Assembly: GCF_030411995.1 (NCBI RefSeq)
Contig: NZ_JASNRC010000004.1
Span: 281,823 to 345,822 of the forward strand
Direction of reading: 5' to 3'
DNA length: 64,000 nt
From: Massilia sp. YIM B02769
GTDB lineage: Bacteria > Pseudomonadota > Gammaproteobacteria > Burkholderiales > Burkholderiaceae_D
This document shows, piece after piece, positions 1 to 12,304 of the stretch (positions within the stretch are counted from its first letter, which is position 1; every line of letters starts with the position of its first letter). The position numbers and the translations under genes are program-made. The notes under the pieces are model-generated. The model was not told the origin of the DNA and did no database searches. It saw only the letters and a list, made by a program, of their open reading frames with translations.

Positions 1-405
1 CTGGCTCACCAGCACGGAATCACGGTGCGGCCGCTGGTAGGGCCGTCCTCCCTGCTGCTGGCCGTGATGGCGAGCGGGCTGAACGGGCAGAGCTTTGCCT
101 TCAACGGTTACCTGCCGACCGATGCGGCGGCGCGCAGCAAGCGGATTCGCGAACTGGAAGCGCGTTCGCGCAGCGAGAAGCAGACGCAGTTGCTGATCGA
201 GACGCCGTACCGCAACGGGCAGATGCTGGAAGCATTGGTCGCGACTTGCCAGCCGGGTACGCTGGTGTGCGTGGCGACGGATCTGTCGCTGGCGAGCGAG
301 TCGGTGCGGACGATGACGGCGGCGAAATGGAAGGCGCAGCTGGCGGCGGGCAAGATGCCGGAGTTTCACAAGAAGCCGACGGTGTTTTTGTTCCTGGGGC
401 AGTAA
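1..405 (+). CDS. RsmI-family SAM-dependent methyltransferase, 3' part only
   Basis: The frame is open from the first base of the window, so only the last 134 residues are visible. They fit the C-terminal half of the tetrapyrrole-methylase-fold enzymes related to RsmI, which 2'-O-methylates C1402 of 16S rRNA; the stretches VGPSSLLLAVMASG and FAFNGYLP are typical. The C-terminus (KKPTVFLFLGQ) is short, with none of the extra tail of standard RsmI. Many betaproteobacteria have a second, shorter paralogue beside true rsmI, so the exact substrate cannot be set from this fragment. It is followed by a palindrome cluster and converges with the next gene. Confidence 0.75.
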   Translation: MAHQHGITVRPLVGPSSLLLAVMASGLNGQSFAFNGYLPTDAAARSKRIRELEARSRSEKQTQLLIETPYRNGQMLEALVATCQPGTLVCVATDLSLASESVRTMTAAKWKAQLAAGKMPEFHKKPTVFLFLGQ

Positions 406-417
406 GCCTCATGGATG

Positions 418-594
418 GTGGGTTCGAGAACCCACCCTACAAGCCGCGATTCGGTAGGTTGGTTCGAGAACCCACCCTACGGGCCGCGATTCGATTCGGT
501 AGGTGGGTTCGAGAACCCACCCTACGGGCTTGATTCGGCGGATTCGAGCCCCACAACAGGCCGCGATTCGGTAGGGTGGGTTCTCGAACCCACC
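418..594. repeat. Cluster of GTAGGGTGGGTTC-type palindromes
   Basis: Four clear copies and one degraded copy of a short palindrome lie between two convergent genes. The best core is GTGGGTTC-GA-GAACCCAC (418-435). Further copies with the flanking GTAGG...CCTAC are at 454-480, 499-525 and 571-594, and a worn copy is at 541-557. Spacers of 13-21 bp repeat the theme GCCGCGATTCG. Each copy could fold into a hairpin. The GTAGGGTGG end is shared with the longer elements at 8897-9058 and 59663-59823. This is a REP-like array; no transposase is nearby. Confidence 0.8.
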
Positions 595-643
595 GCTATC
601 CACCCACCATACCCTGCACAAACAAAACCCTCACCGGCAAATG

Positions 644-1915
644 TCAAGCAGCCTCGCAGGCCAGCTCACGCACCCAATCGAAGGCTTCCAGCTCGATCTC
701 GCGCACCTGCTTCGACGTCAATCCAAGCCGCTTCAGCGCCGCCGTAAAGCATTTCCCGGTATCGGCCTTCTCCAGCCGCTCCACCACATCCAGCATCGCG
801 CCGAACGTCCCTTCGCGATGCAGCAGTGCCGCGCGCACGTCGTCCGCCAGCTCGACATTCTCGAGGATATCCGCCATCGGCATCGAGAACAGCGCATCGG
901 CCAGCGACATGATGCCCACCGTGAACGCCCGTTCGGCGCACACCACGTCGTCCTGGTGCACCTGCAGCGACATCAGCTCGAGCAGCTTGCCGCGCGTGGT
1001 GGCCAGTTGCAGCAGCGGCGAGTTCAGTTCCACCGGGCTGCCCGGCGTGGTGTACAGCAGGATCTGCAGCCAGCGCCGCAACTGCTTGCGCCCCAGCTTG
1101 GTAATCGCCTCGCTCACCGATTCGATGCGCCGCCCGCCCCGCGCCGCACGGCTGTTCACCAGGCGCAGCAAGTTCAGGCTGGTCAGGGCATCGCGCTTGA
1201 CGGCGGTTTCGATGACGACGTCGTCGGCCTCGGCCTGCAGCAATTCGAGCAGGTGCAGGATCACCATTTCCGAGGGTGTGATCTTGCGCCCGCTGAGGAT
1301 CACCGGCCGCGCAAAGTAATAGCCCTGGAAGTATTCGAAGCCGAGCTCCATGCACAGCTTGAACTCCTCGACCGTCTCGACCTTTTCCGCCAGCAGTTTC
1401 TTGTTCGCGGCGCGCAGCGATGCGGCCAGCGCCGGCAGCGCGTGGCAGGCCACGCCCTTCAGGTCGATCTTGACCACATCGACCAGGTCCAGCAGCTTGT
1501 CGACTTCCTCGGTATGGTCGATCACGTCATCGAGCGCGAAAGTGAAGCCGAGTTCCTTCAACTCGGCCACGCGCGCCAGCAACGGCTCGGTCGGCTTGAC
1601 GGTTTCCAGGATTTCGAGGATAACTTTACGCGGCGGCAGAAAACGGACGAAATCGCTCATCAGGACGACTTCGTCGACATTTACGAAAGCGAGCTGTTCG
1701 CCGACCACTTGTTCCAGGCCAAGTTGGGAAGCGTGGGAAATGACGGCCGCGGTGGCGGCGGCGCCGTCGGTCAGGCGTGCATCTTCGTGTTCGCCGGCGG
1801 CACGGAATAAAAGCTCGAAGGCAACCAGGTGCTGGTCGCGCCCCAAGATCGGCTGGCGCGCCAGGAAAAATTCGTCGGACGGCATGGATGAGACTGCCGT
1901 TGCTTCGGCATGCAT
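644..1915 (-). CDS. EAL-like/HDOD signalling protein (YuxH type)
   Basis: A 423-residue cytoplasmic protein with an N-terminal EAL-like domain (about residues 15-200) followed by an HDOD domain (about 205-400). The motif that should read ExLLR in an active cyclic-di-GMP phosphodiesterase is FELLFRA here, and the later DDVIDH and VKIDLKG segments keep only part of the active site, so it is probably a non-catalytic sensor or adaptor. Proteins of this layout are common in Oxalobacteraceae and often sit near motility genes. The start at 1915 follows an AGGAG at good spacing. A second protein of the same design is at 59839-61047. Its partner and output are unknown. Confidence 0.85.
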   Translation of the reverse strand: MHAEATAVSSMPSDEFFLARQPILGRDQHLVAFELLFRAAGEHEDARLTDGAAATAAVISHASQLGLEQVVGEQLAFVNVDEVVLMSDFVRFLPPRKVILEILETVKPTEPLLARVAELKELGFTFALDDVIDHTEEVDKLLDLVDVVKIDLKGVACHALPALAASLRAANKKLLAEKVETVEEFKLCMELGFEYFQGYYFARPVILSGRKITPSEMVILHLLELLQAEADDVVIETAVKRDALTSLNLLRLVNSRAARGGRRIESVSEAITKLGRKQLRRWLQILLYTTPGSPVELNSPLLQLATTRGKLLELMSLQVHQDDVVCAERAFTVGIMSLADALFSMPMADILENVELADDVRAALLHREGTFGAMLDVVERLEKADTGKCFTAALKRLGLTSKQVREIELEAFDWVRELACEAA

Positions 1916-2106
1916 GTAAACTCCTGGAAACGGATGAAGCGCGGCATGCGCAGCACCAGGCCCACGCGCACGCGAGCCTTCGCCGACTATACTACAGAAC
2001 GTAAATATTTATATTTTTACATCGAAACGTGCGTCATTCCGTTGCCTGGCCGAGTCGACTGGCCAAGTCATCCGGATGCGTCACGTCGGGGTGGCGGGGC
2101 AGCCCG

Positions 2107-3444
2107 TCAGCCGCGCCCGCCGTTGCGTGGACGGCCATTTCCCGGCCGGCCACCGGTGGCGCCCTGCCCCGCAGGCCCGCCGTCGCGCCGAGCGCCACCC
2201 GCGGCGCCATTGCGCGGGCCCGAAGGACGGCGCTGGTCGGCGTAACGCGGCTGGTTGTCGCCACGCGCAGGATCGAAGCGTTCGTCAGGCCTGTCTTTGC
2301 CTCCCGCAGCATTGTCGCGCGAACGCGACACCGGACGGCCTTCGCCCGCTTCCGGCCGCGAGAAACGCTTGGCGCGGCTCGGACCGGCAGGCTTGGCGCC
2401 GCCCGCCCCTTCCGCAGCGGGCTTCTCGCTCGAGCGCTGCGGCATCGCCTGCCCCGGCAAGCGCAAACTGCCCGTGCCCGACAGCGGGCTGGCGCGGCGC
2501 GCATTCCCGACCGGTACGCGCGGACCGTTGGCATTGCCCAGGCGCGCCGCCGCCGCGCCGGTCACCTGGGTACCGGTTTCGATCACGAAGCTGGCGCCCG
2601 CATCCTTGCCCAGCACCTGCACCAGGTAAGGCATGACTTCGCGCAGCATCGGTTCCAGCGTGTACGGCGGATTCAGGATGAACATGCCGCTGCTGTGCAG
2701 GCCGAAACCGTCCGGGCCCGGCGTTGATACGGTGAGCGTGACGTTCAGCCATTCCTTGGCCGGCAGGCGCTTCAGTTTGTCGGCGAACTGGCGCGATTCC
2801 ATGCGCTGCAGCACCGGATACCAGACCGCGTAGATGCCGCTCGGGAAACGGCCCAGCGCTTCGTCCAGCGCATCCTTGACCTTGCGGTAATCGTCCTTCA
2901 CCTCGTAAGGCGGGTCGATCAGCACCAGGGCGCGGCGCGACGGCGGTGGCAGGAGGGCTTTCAGGCTCCCGAACCCATCGCCGCGTTCGATGATGACGCG
3001 GCGGCCGCGGGCGCGCTCGCCCTGCTCGGCGCGGTGCGCCTCGGCCTTGCGGAAATTGTCTGCCAGGATCTTGCTGTCGGCCGGATGCAGTTCGAACAGG
3101 CGCAGGCGGTCTTCCAGGCGCGTCATCTGGTCGGCTACATACGGCGAGCCCGGGTAGTAGCGCATCTTGCCGCTCGGGTTCATGCCTTTTACTAGGTTCA
3201 GGTATTCGGCCAGGGCCGGCGGCAGGTCGGTACGGCTCCAGAGCGGGCCGATGCCGGTATCGAACTCGGCATTTTTCGTGGCGAAATTGCTGTCGAGCGC
3301 ATACACGCCGGCCCCCGAATGGGTGTCGATATAGGTATAGGCGGCGTCCTTCTGGTTCATGTACAGGTGCAGTTGCACCTGGACGAAATGCTTGAGGACG
3401 TCGGCGTGATTACCCGCGTGAAAGGCGTGGCGGTAGCTCAACAT
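2107..3444 (-). CDS. rlmJ: 23S rRNA (adenine-2030-N6)-methyltransferase RlmJ with long basic tail
   Basis: RlmJ methylates A2030 of 23S rRNA with SAM. The first 280 or so residues are standard: the N-terminal MLSYRHAFHAGNHADVLKH signature, and the N6-adenine methylase motif DPPY (in VLIDPPYEVKDDY). I chose the start at 3444 because it gives the family N-terminus; the frame extends further upstream. The product is 445 residues against a usual 280 or so. The extra C-terminal 160 residues are low-complexity, rich in Arg, Gly, Pro and Ala, with many RGG/RNGG-like steps and a GGRG end, and are likely disordered and RNA-binding. It lies downstream of aceA on the same strand, separated by a terminator. 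Confidence 0.92.
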   Translation of the reverse strand: MLSYRHAFHAGNHADVLKHFVQVQLHLYMNQKDAAYTYIDTHSGAGVYALDSNFATKNAEFDTGIGPLWSRTDLPPALAEYLNLVKGMNPSGKMRYYPGSPYVADQMTRLEDRLRLFELHPADSKILADNFRKAEAHRAEQGERARGRRVIIERGDGFGSLKALLPPPSRRALVLIDPPYEVKDDYRKVKDALDEALGRFPSGIYAVWYPVLQRMESRQFADKLKRLPAKEWLNVTLTVSTPGPDGFGLHSSGMFILNPPYTLEPMLREVMPYLVQVLGKDAGASFVIETGTQVTGAAAARLGNANGPRVPVGNARRASPLSGTGSLRLPGQAMPQRSSEKPAAEGAGGAKPAGPSRAKRFSRPEAGEGRPVSRSRDNAAGGKDRPDERFDPARGDNQPRYADQRRPSGPRNGAAGGARRDGGPAGQGATGGRPGNGRPRNGGRG

Positions 3445-3540
3445 AATGGGAATCCTAAAATCAAAGCGCCGTTCGGACGAACGGCGGTAACAGGCGTCAT
3501 TATCGCCTAGAAAGCCGGGTGCGCCAAAATCGGCGGCGCC

Positions 3541-3576
3541 AAAACGAAAAAAGCCGCGGGTTCTGCACCCGCGGCT
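3541..3576 (-). terminator. Rho-independent terminator of aceA
   Basis: Read on the minus strand, a perfect 10-bp stem (AGCCGCGGGT/ACCCGCGGCT) with a short loop is followed by TTTTTTCGTTTT. It lies 22 bp after the aceA stop codon. Confidence 0.9.
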
Positions 3577-3598
3577 GATCAACCGGCCTTCAAGCGGC

Positions 3599-4897
<1,299 letters not shown>

Positions 4898-5240
4898 GGT
4901 GTTCTCCTGATTGAATGAAGTAGCTAAATGAAGTAGTGACTAAGCTGTTTGCGAAGTGAAATCCGTTAGACAAATCATAGCCCCGTTTGTGCATAGCACA
5001 ATCACTCTTATATAAGACAGCAAAACATTTTTTTGTTATTTATAATCAGATACTTATCTTTGTCATTCCATGATACGGAATGATATTTCTCAAAATGAGA
5101 GGCGAGATAAGGATGAGCCGGCACGCGCTTTTCACGTGATGAATCCAGCATTTCGCAATGTGAAATACGGTCAGCAACGAGGATCACTCAACCGCCTGCC
5201 ATGATGGCGCGCATGGCAATCGATGAATTGACGACCGGCA
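4898..5240. promoter_or_regulatory. AT-rich upstream region of aceA with inverted repeats
   Basis: No gene is supported in these 343 bases. They are far more AT-rich than the surroundings, especially 4970-5100. Two imperfectly spaced inverted repeats stand out: TCATTCC-7-GGAATGA at 5063-5083 and ATTTC-7-GAAAT at 5150-5166. A further palindrome, CTTATATAAG, lies around 5008-5017. These are candidate operator or promoter parts for aceA, which is read leftwards from 4897. I could not fix a convincing -35/-10 pair. Confidence 0.4.
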
Positions 5241-5275
5241 ATAAAAAACGCGCGCACCGCTGGGCTACGCGCGTT
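5241..5275 (-). terminator. Terminator of the MFS transporter gene
   Basis: On the minus strand a stem AACGCGCG/CGCGCGTT with a 13-base loop runs straight into TTTTTTAT. It follows the MFS stop codon at 5301 by about 25 bases. Confidence 0.85.
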
Positions 5276-5300
5276 GAGGGGACTGCTGCTTCTGTATCGC

Positions 5301-6506
5301 TTACGCCTTGTGCCCCATTGGCGCACGCCGGCTATTGCCCGCACCAACAGCCGTGGCAATCGCCAGGGTCTGGAACAGCGCCACGCCAATGAACACCGAT
5401 GCCGGATGCCCGCCATCCATCAGCGCACCGAACAGCAGCGGCCCGACCGACATGCCGGTATCCAGCCCCGAGTAGACGACACCGAACACGCGTCCGGTCG
5501 CGTTCGGCGGCGCGGCGGCGCGGATCAGCAGGTCGCGCGAGGGGCCGGCGATGCCGGTGGCGAGGCCGATCGCGCCCATCACCACCACGACCAGCGCGCC
5601 CGGCACCACGCTGGCGGCCAGCAGCAGCGCCATCGCCGCCGCGAACAGGAAGGCCACCGTGATGGTGCGGTCGTGGTTGTGGGCGCGCGCAGCCAGGAAG
5701 CCGCCCGCCACCATGCCCGCCGCCGAGGACAGCATGAAGGTCGTGTAGGCGGTAGCGGCAGTGGCGAAGCTGATGCCATACAGCGCCACCAGGCTGGTCG
5801 ACGAAAACGCCTGGATGCCGCCCAGCGCAATCGACGTCAGGAAAAAGAAGCCGAAGCACATCCATACCGCCGGCAAGCGCAGGAAGCCGAAGGCGCTGCC
5901 GCCTGCCTCGCCCCCTTTCGCCACGGTGGCCTTGTTCGGCAGCACGTCGCGGTTCAGGAACAGCACCAGCAGCATGATGAAGGGAATCGCGCTGGCCGAG
6001 AGCAGCGCCACGCGCCAGCTCGACAGGGTGGCCACGCCGGCCAGGAAGATGGGCGCCGCCGCCCAGCCGAGGTTACCCGAAATGCCGTGCACGGAGAAGG
6101 CATAGGCCAGGCGCTCCTTCGATACCCCGTGGTTCAGCAGCGTATAGCCGGCCGGGTGGAACACGGCATTGCCGCAGCCGGCGACGAAGGAGCCGGCCAG
6201 CAGCACGGCGTAGCTCGGCGCCGCGGCCAGCACCAGCGCGCCCACGCCGAGCAGGGCCTGGCCGGTGAACAGCACCCGGCGCGCGCCGACGCGGTCGACC
6301 ACGAAGCCCGACAAGGCCTGCCCGACACCGGAGACCACGAAGAACACCGTCATCAACAGGCCCAGCTCGGAGTAGGACAGCCCGAAGGCTTCCTTCAGCC
6401 AGGGAAACAGGCCGGCCAGGATCAGGTGGTAGAAGTGCGACACCCCGTGCGAGGTGCCGACCAGGCCGATAACACGGGCGTCCTGGCGCAGGCTGGTTGT
6501 GCTCAT
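5301..6506 (-). CDS. MFS transporter, fosmidomycin-resistance (Fsr)-like
   Basis: A 401-residue inner-membrane protein with about 12 hydrophobic segments. The first loop carries the MFS signature in the form DRVGARRVLFTG after TM2, and the start region GTSHGVSHFYHLILAGLFPWL resembles the Fsr subfamily of drug or small-molecule exporters. The ATG at 6506 (MSTTSLRQD) is preferred; the frame continues upstream only to a TTG with no ribosome binding site. It has its own terminator and no linked regulator, so the substrate is unknown. Confidence 0.85.
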   Translation of the reverse strand: MSTTSLRQDARVIGLVGTSHGVSHFYHLILAGLFPWLKEAFGLSYSELGLLMTVFFVVSGVGQALSGFVVDRVGARRVLFTGQALLGVGALVLAAAPSYAVLLAGSFVAGCGNAVFHPAGYTLLNHGVSKERLAYAFSVHGISGNLGWAAAPIFLAGVATLSSWRVALLSASAIPFIMLLVLFLNRDVLPNKATVAKGGEAGGSAFGFLRLPAVWMCFGFFFLTSIALGGIQAFSSTSLVALYGISFATAATAYTTFMLSSAAGMVAGGFLAARAHNHDRTITVAFLFAAAMALLLAASVVPGALVVVVMGAIGLATGIAGPSRDLLIRAAAPPNATGRVFGVVYSGLDTGMSVGPLLFGALMDGGHPASVFIGVALFQTLAIATAVGAGNSRRAPMGHKA

Positions 6507-6624
6507 TGAACTGACCGTCGAGAAGAAGGAAACAGCCAGTGTAGTCAAAACTGCCAGACTTTGCCGGGCAAGGCCATTTCCGCCCTGCCCGGCTAGCGTT
6601 CGGCTGAAACGCTCAGCTACGGTC

Positions 6625-8796
6625 TCAGTTGAAACTCATGCTCGCGCTATCGGCATTCCCGATCTTCTTGCCCTTCAGGTCGATCGTGAAGCGGTCGCTC
6701 GGCTTGCCCGACCCCAGGCCCTTGAAGATGGCGAACACCTGCTTGAACTGGTTCTGGTATGCCACCTGCACCGCGTTCTGGTCCGAGACCTTGTCGCCGA
6801 TCCGTGCGACCGGCGCCGGGTTGGCCGGGAAGGCGCGCATCAGCACCTTGTACTGGTTCACGCGTTCCTGGCCCATGTCGCGCAGTGCCAGCTCGCCGGC
6901 ATACACGGTCCGGTGGAAGTCGCCATAGAAGTCGTAGGCCGTGATCCTGGCGAAGTCGTCGAGTTTCAGCCCGGCGCTGGCGGCGACCAGCTCGGCGCGC
7001 ACGGTGGCCTCGCGCCAGTCGGCGGTCAGCTGGGCGGCGGCGACGGCCGTGCCCGATGGCGTACCCGTGGCGGCGCACGCAGCGGTCAGCGGCACCACGC
7101 CGGGGTTGTCCTTCAGCTGGGCCAGGGTCACGCGCGTGTCCAGCTGCGACATGATCAGCATCTGCCTGCCGTTCAGCGCCATCGCCGCTTCCTTCATCTC
7201 GCACGGCCAGTACTCGTCCATGAAGCGCAGGCGCGAGAGTTCGCCGAAATAGGTATGGGTGTATTCGCCGTACGAGCGGGTATCGAGGATGCCGCGGCCC
7301 CAGCGCTTGGCCACGTCGGCCGCTGCCGTGCTGCCCTGCAGGTAGTCGTACTCGACCTGGTAGTAGGGGAAGAGCTCGTTGAAGCGCGCCACCGTGTTCA
7401 GGGCCACGGTCCGGACGTCGACGGTATCGAGGTCCTTGTACGTGATGATCTTGTAGGCCGCGCCGTACACCGCCAGCGATGGCGACTGCACGTTGACCAG
7501 GTAGTTGCCGTTCGCATCGGCGAAGTCGTTGGTGCCGTTGAAGTGCATGTGGCCGCCCACGTGCCAGCGCAGGCCGGTTGCCGCGACGCCGGCGGCGGTG
7601 GCCGCATCCGGCACGCGCGCGGTCTGGAAGGCGCCCGGCTTGAAGGCCGCCTTCATGGCCTCGGTCTGGTTGGCGTAGAAATCCATGGTCGGATAGTGGG
7701 AGTAGGCCATCAGCTGCTTGCCTTCCGCCTTGGCGCGCGCCGTCACCGACTTGATCCAGTCGACCAGGTGCATCTTGTGCGTCAGCACCTTGTTCCAGCC
7801 GGCGTTGCCGGCGCCGTCGTAGCCGTTGAATTTCTTCGGATTGGCCGGGTCGAACTTCGCGTTTGGAATGAAGACGTTGGCGTCGATCGCCAGCAGCCAC
7901 AGGCCCTTCACCGGCTCCACCAGGTAGCTGCTGTCGACCATGTTCGTGCAGCGCGTATACGACTTGCCGAGCCTGGCTTCGCCCGCCGCCTTCCAGGCGC
8001 CGCCCGCACCCTCGGCGCAGATCTCGAACTCGCGCTTCGCCACTGCCGACTGGGCCACGGCTTCGTCGTAGCTGTATTTGCCGCCCGTGTACTTGCTGAA
8101 CGGGGTTTCCCAGTGCAGGTCGGCCTTGTTCGGATTGAAGCCGAACTCGCCGAGCTCGGCCATCAGCTTTTCGTAGCCCTGCTCCATTAACTGGTCGGTG
8201 CAGACCACACTCGGGTCCTTGGCCACGCAGGCCGCGTTCGAGGTGGCGTAGACCTTTTGTTCCTTGCCGTCCTTGGTCAGGAAGTCGTTCTTGCCGGCTT
8301 CCAGGTCGTCATAGGGCTCGACCGGATCGTGGTTGCCCGGCGCCAGGAAGAAGCGCATGCCCTTGGCCTGGTATTCCTTCAGTACGGTGGCGATGCCGTC
8401 GACGTTCATCGGCTGGGCGTCGTCGGAGTAATCGCCCGGGAAGGCAACCACGCGGATGCCCTTGGCGTAGGCGTCGTCGAGCGCGGTGCGGAAGGCGAAG
8501 TAGTTTTCGTTGAACAGGCGCGTCGAGGTCAGCTGCGCGTACATCGTGCGGATGGTGGCGTTCTTGCCGTCCTTCGTGGGGATGCCGGAAAACTGGGTGC
8601 TCTTCAAGTCGCCGTAGACGTCGTGGAAGTGGACGTCGGACATGAAGGCGACGCTGGTGTTGGCGGCGACCGGTGGCGTGGTCGGCTGCTCGGCCACGGG
8701 CGGGGTCGTTGCGGGCGTGTCGTCATGGTCGCTGCCGCAGGCGGACAGCAGGGCCAGCGCGGTGACGCCCAGGCAGGAGACGAAGGTACGGGACAT
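6625..8796 (-). CDS. Lipoprotein metallophosphoesterase
   Basis: A 723-residue protein with a lipoprotein signal (LALLSAC, acylated Cys about residue 19) and a Pro/Thr-rich linker, then a calcineurin-like phosphoesterase domain. Metal-binding motifs are all visible: SDVHFHD, GDYSDD, GNHDP, HYP and GHMHFNG. The C-terminal 300 residues carry no domain I can name. The protein is expected outside the inner membrane, acting on an unknown phosphoester. The ATG at 8796 is chosen for its GGAG and because it gives the lipoprotein signal; the frame is open further upstream. It stands between the MFS gene and a 162-bp repeat element. Confidence 0.88.
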   Translation of the reverse strand: MSRTFVSCLGVTALALLSACGSDHDDTPATTPPVAEQPTTPPVAANTSVAFMSDVHFHDVYGDLKSTQFSGIPTKDGKNATIRTMYAQLTSTRLFNENYFAFRTALDDAYAKGIRVVAFPGDYSDDAQPMNVDGIATVLKEYQAKGMRFFLAPGNHDPVEPYDDLEAGKNDFLTKDGKEQKVYATSNAACVAKDPSVVCTDQLMEQGYEKLMAELGEFGFNPNKADLHWETPFSKYTGGKYSYDEAVAQSAVAKREFEICAEGAGGAWKAAGEARLGKSYTRCTNMVDSSYLVEPVKGLWLLAIDANVFIPNAKFDPANPKKFNGYDGAGNAGWNKVLTHKMHLVDWIKSVTARAKAEGKQLMAYSHYPTMDFYANQTEAMKAAFKPGAFQTARVPDAATAAGVAATGLRWHVGGHMHFNGTNDFADANGNYLVNVQSPSLAVYGAAYKIITYKDLDTVDVRTVALNTVARFNELFPYYQVEYDYLQGSTAAADVAKRWGRGILDTRSYGEYTHTYFGELSRLRFMDEYWPCEMKEAAMALNGRQMLIMSQLDTRVTLAQLKDNPGVVPLTAACAATGTPSGTAVAAAQLTADWREATVRAELVAASAGLKLDDFARITAYDFYGDFHRTVYAGELALRDMGQERVNQYKVLMRAFPANPAPVARIGDKVSDQNAVQVAYQNQFKQVFAIFKGLGSGKPSDRFTIDLKGKKIGNADSASMSFN

Positions 8797-8896
8797 GCGT
8801 GAACTCCAGTCGATGAAAGTGCCGGCATGGTGGCACCCGTGCATGACTGGGTGATGACAAAAGGGTATGGCGGGAGACGTGGCAGAGCGAGGATGC

Positions 8897-9058
8897 GTAG
8901 GGTGGACGGCTAGCGCCGCAGGGCCGGCATGGCGCCGGCTTGTGCGCCGTCCACGCGTTGAATGTTGGCCGCGAGATCATCCCGGACGAAAGCAGAGCCG
9001 CAAACGACGCGTGGAGTTATCAAGTCCGGGGGACTTGATAACAAGCCGTCCACCCTAC
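8897..9058. repeat. 162-bp element with GTAGGGTGGACGGC terminal inverted repeats
   Basis: The ends are a perfect 14-bp inverted repeat: 8897-8910 and 9045-9058. Inside lie a second inverted pair (GTCCACGCG near 8950 and CGCGTGGA near 9008) and a perfect 11-bp-arm palindrome, TTATCAAGTCC-GGG-GGACTTGATAA, at 9017-9041. It sits between two minus-strand genes. The element at 59663-59823 has the same length and the same outer and inner repeat order. There is no room for a transposase, so it is a MITE-like or REP-like non-autonomous unit. Confidence 0.8.
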
Positions 9059-9069
9059 AGTACTACCTG

Positions 9070-11682
<2,613 letters not shown>

Positions 11683-11721
11683 GGTAGTGCTCCCTGGAGA
11701 GGTGTTCTTGGATGGAAAAGA

Positions 11722-11749
11722 AAATTGGGATGGGGATGCACTTTTCAAG
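11722..11749 (-). promoter_or_regulatory. Candidate sigma-32 (heat-shock) promoter of clpB
   Basis: On the minus strand CTTGAAA (11743-11749) is followed after 13 bases by CCCAATTT (11722-11729). The -35 box equals the RpoH consensus and the spacing is right; the -10 box deviates from CCCCATNT. A CCCCAT also occurs between the boxes, but too close to the -35. The position fits a short leader to the clpB start at 11682. Confidence 0.55.
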
Positions 11750-11811
11750 ATCGGCAAGGCAAATGCGCAACAACCGGGTTCGATACTTCGGAAAAACCTG
11801 AGTAACGATCA

Positions 11812-11829
11812 AAGAAACCTCGGTTTCTT
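11812..11829. promoter_or_regulatory. 18-bp perfect palindrome upstream of the TerB-like gene
   Basis: AAGAAACC-TC-GGTTTCTT is a perfect 8-bp-arm inverted repeat between the divergent clpB and TerB-like genes. There is no U-run, so it is more like an operator than a terminator. The regulator is unknown. Confidence 0.4.
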
Positions 11830-11886
11830 ATTTGGCCGTGGGCACCTAAGCTGAAGCCATCTTAACTACCGAACGAGGAACACACC

Positions 11887-12300
11887 ATGCGATTTTGTGC
11901 CCTGAACAGTCCCGACGCCGTCTGCCGCCTGCTGGCCCTGTCGATGATCGTCGACGGCCACCTGGCGCCATCCGAAATGAAGGCCCTGCACCACAGCGCC
12001 ATCCTGGACCGCCTCGGCGTCGATGCCGACCGCTTCGACGATGCCGTCGTGGCCCTGTGCGACGACTTGCTGGCCGGCGCGCGCCGCCATGGCCGCGAGG
12101 AGATCGAAATCGACAACGCCACCCTCGACCGCCTGCTCGACGACGTGGCCGACCCGCTGCTGCGCATGCACGTGCTGAAGGCGATGCTCGACATCGTGCA
12201 TGCCGACCGCCAGATCGACAGCCGCGAGCACCTGTTGCTGCAGCGGGCCCAGCGCAAATGGTCGACGCCGGCGCCGGCCGGCGCCCTGATGGAGGAGTGA
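11887..12300 (+). CDS. TerB-like protein
   Basis: A 137-residue soluble all-helical protein resembling the TerB/DjlA-N domain. It has the two acidic turns typical of the fold, MIVDGHLAPSEM near the N-terminus and HADRQIDSREHLLLQRAQ near the C-terminus, each spaced like a metal-binding D-G-x-(I/L)-x-x-x-E loop. GAGGA precedes the ATG. The TerC-type gene starts 5 bases after its stop, so the two are probably translated together. TerB-family proteins are linked to metal stress and membrane-associated TerC complexes; the role here is inferred from the pairing. Confidence 0.75.
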   Translation: MRFCALNSPDAVCRLLALSMIVDGHLAPSEMKALHHSAILDRLGVDADRFDDAVVALCDDLLAGARRHGREEIEIDNATLDRLLDDVADPLLRMHVLKAMLDIVHADRQIDSREHLLLQRAQRKWSTPAPAGALMEE

Positions 12301-12304
12301 CGCC

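Noticed and set aside
8897..9058. An insertion sequence
   Set aside because: 162 bp is too short for a transposase and no frame inside has one; called a non-autonomous repeat instead.
11760..11886. Possible yybP-ykoY manganese riboswitch before the TerB-like/TerC genes
   Set aside because: The leader lacks the conserved internal-loop sequences; only a short perfect palindrome is present.
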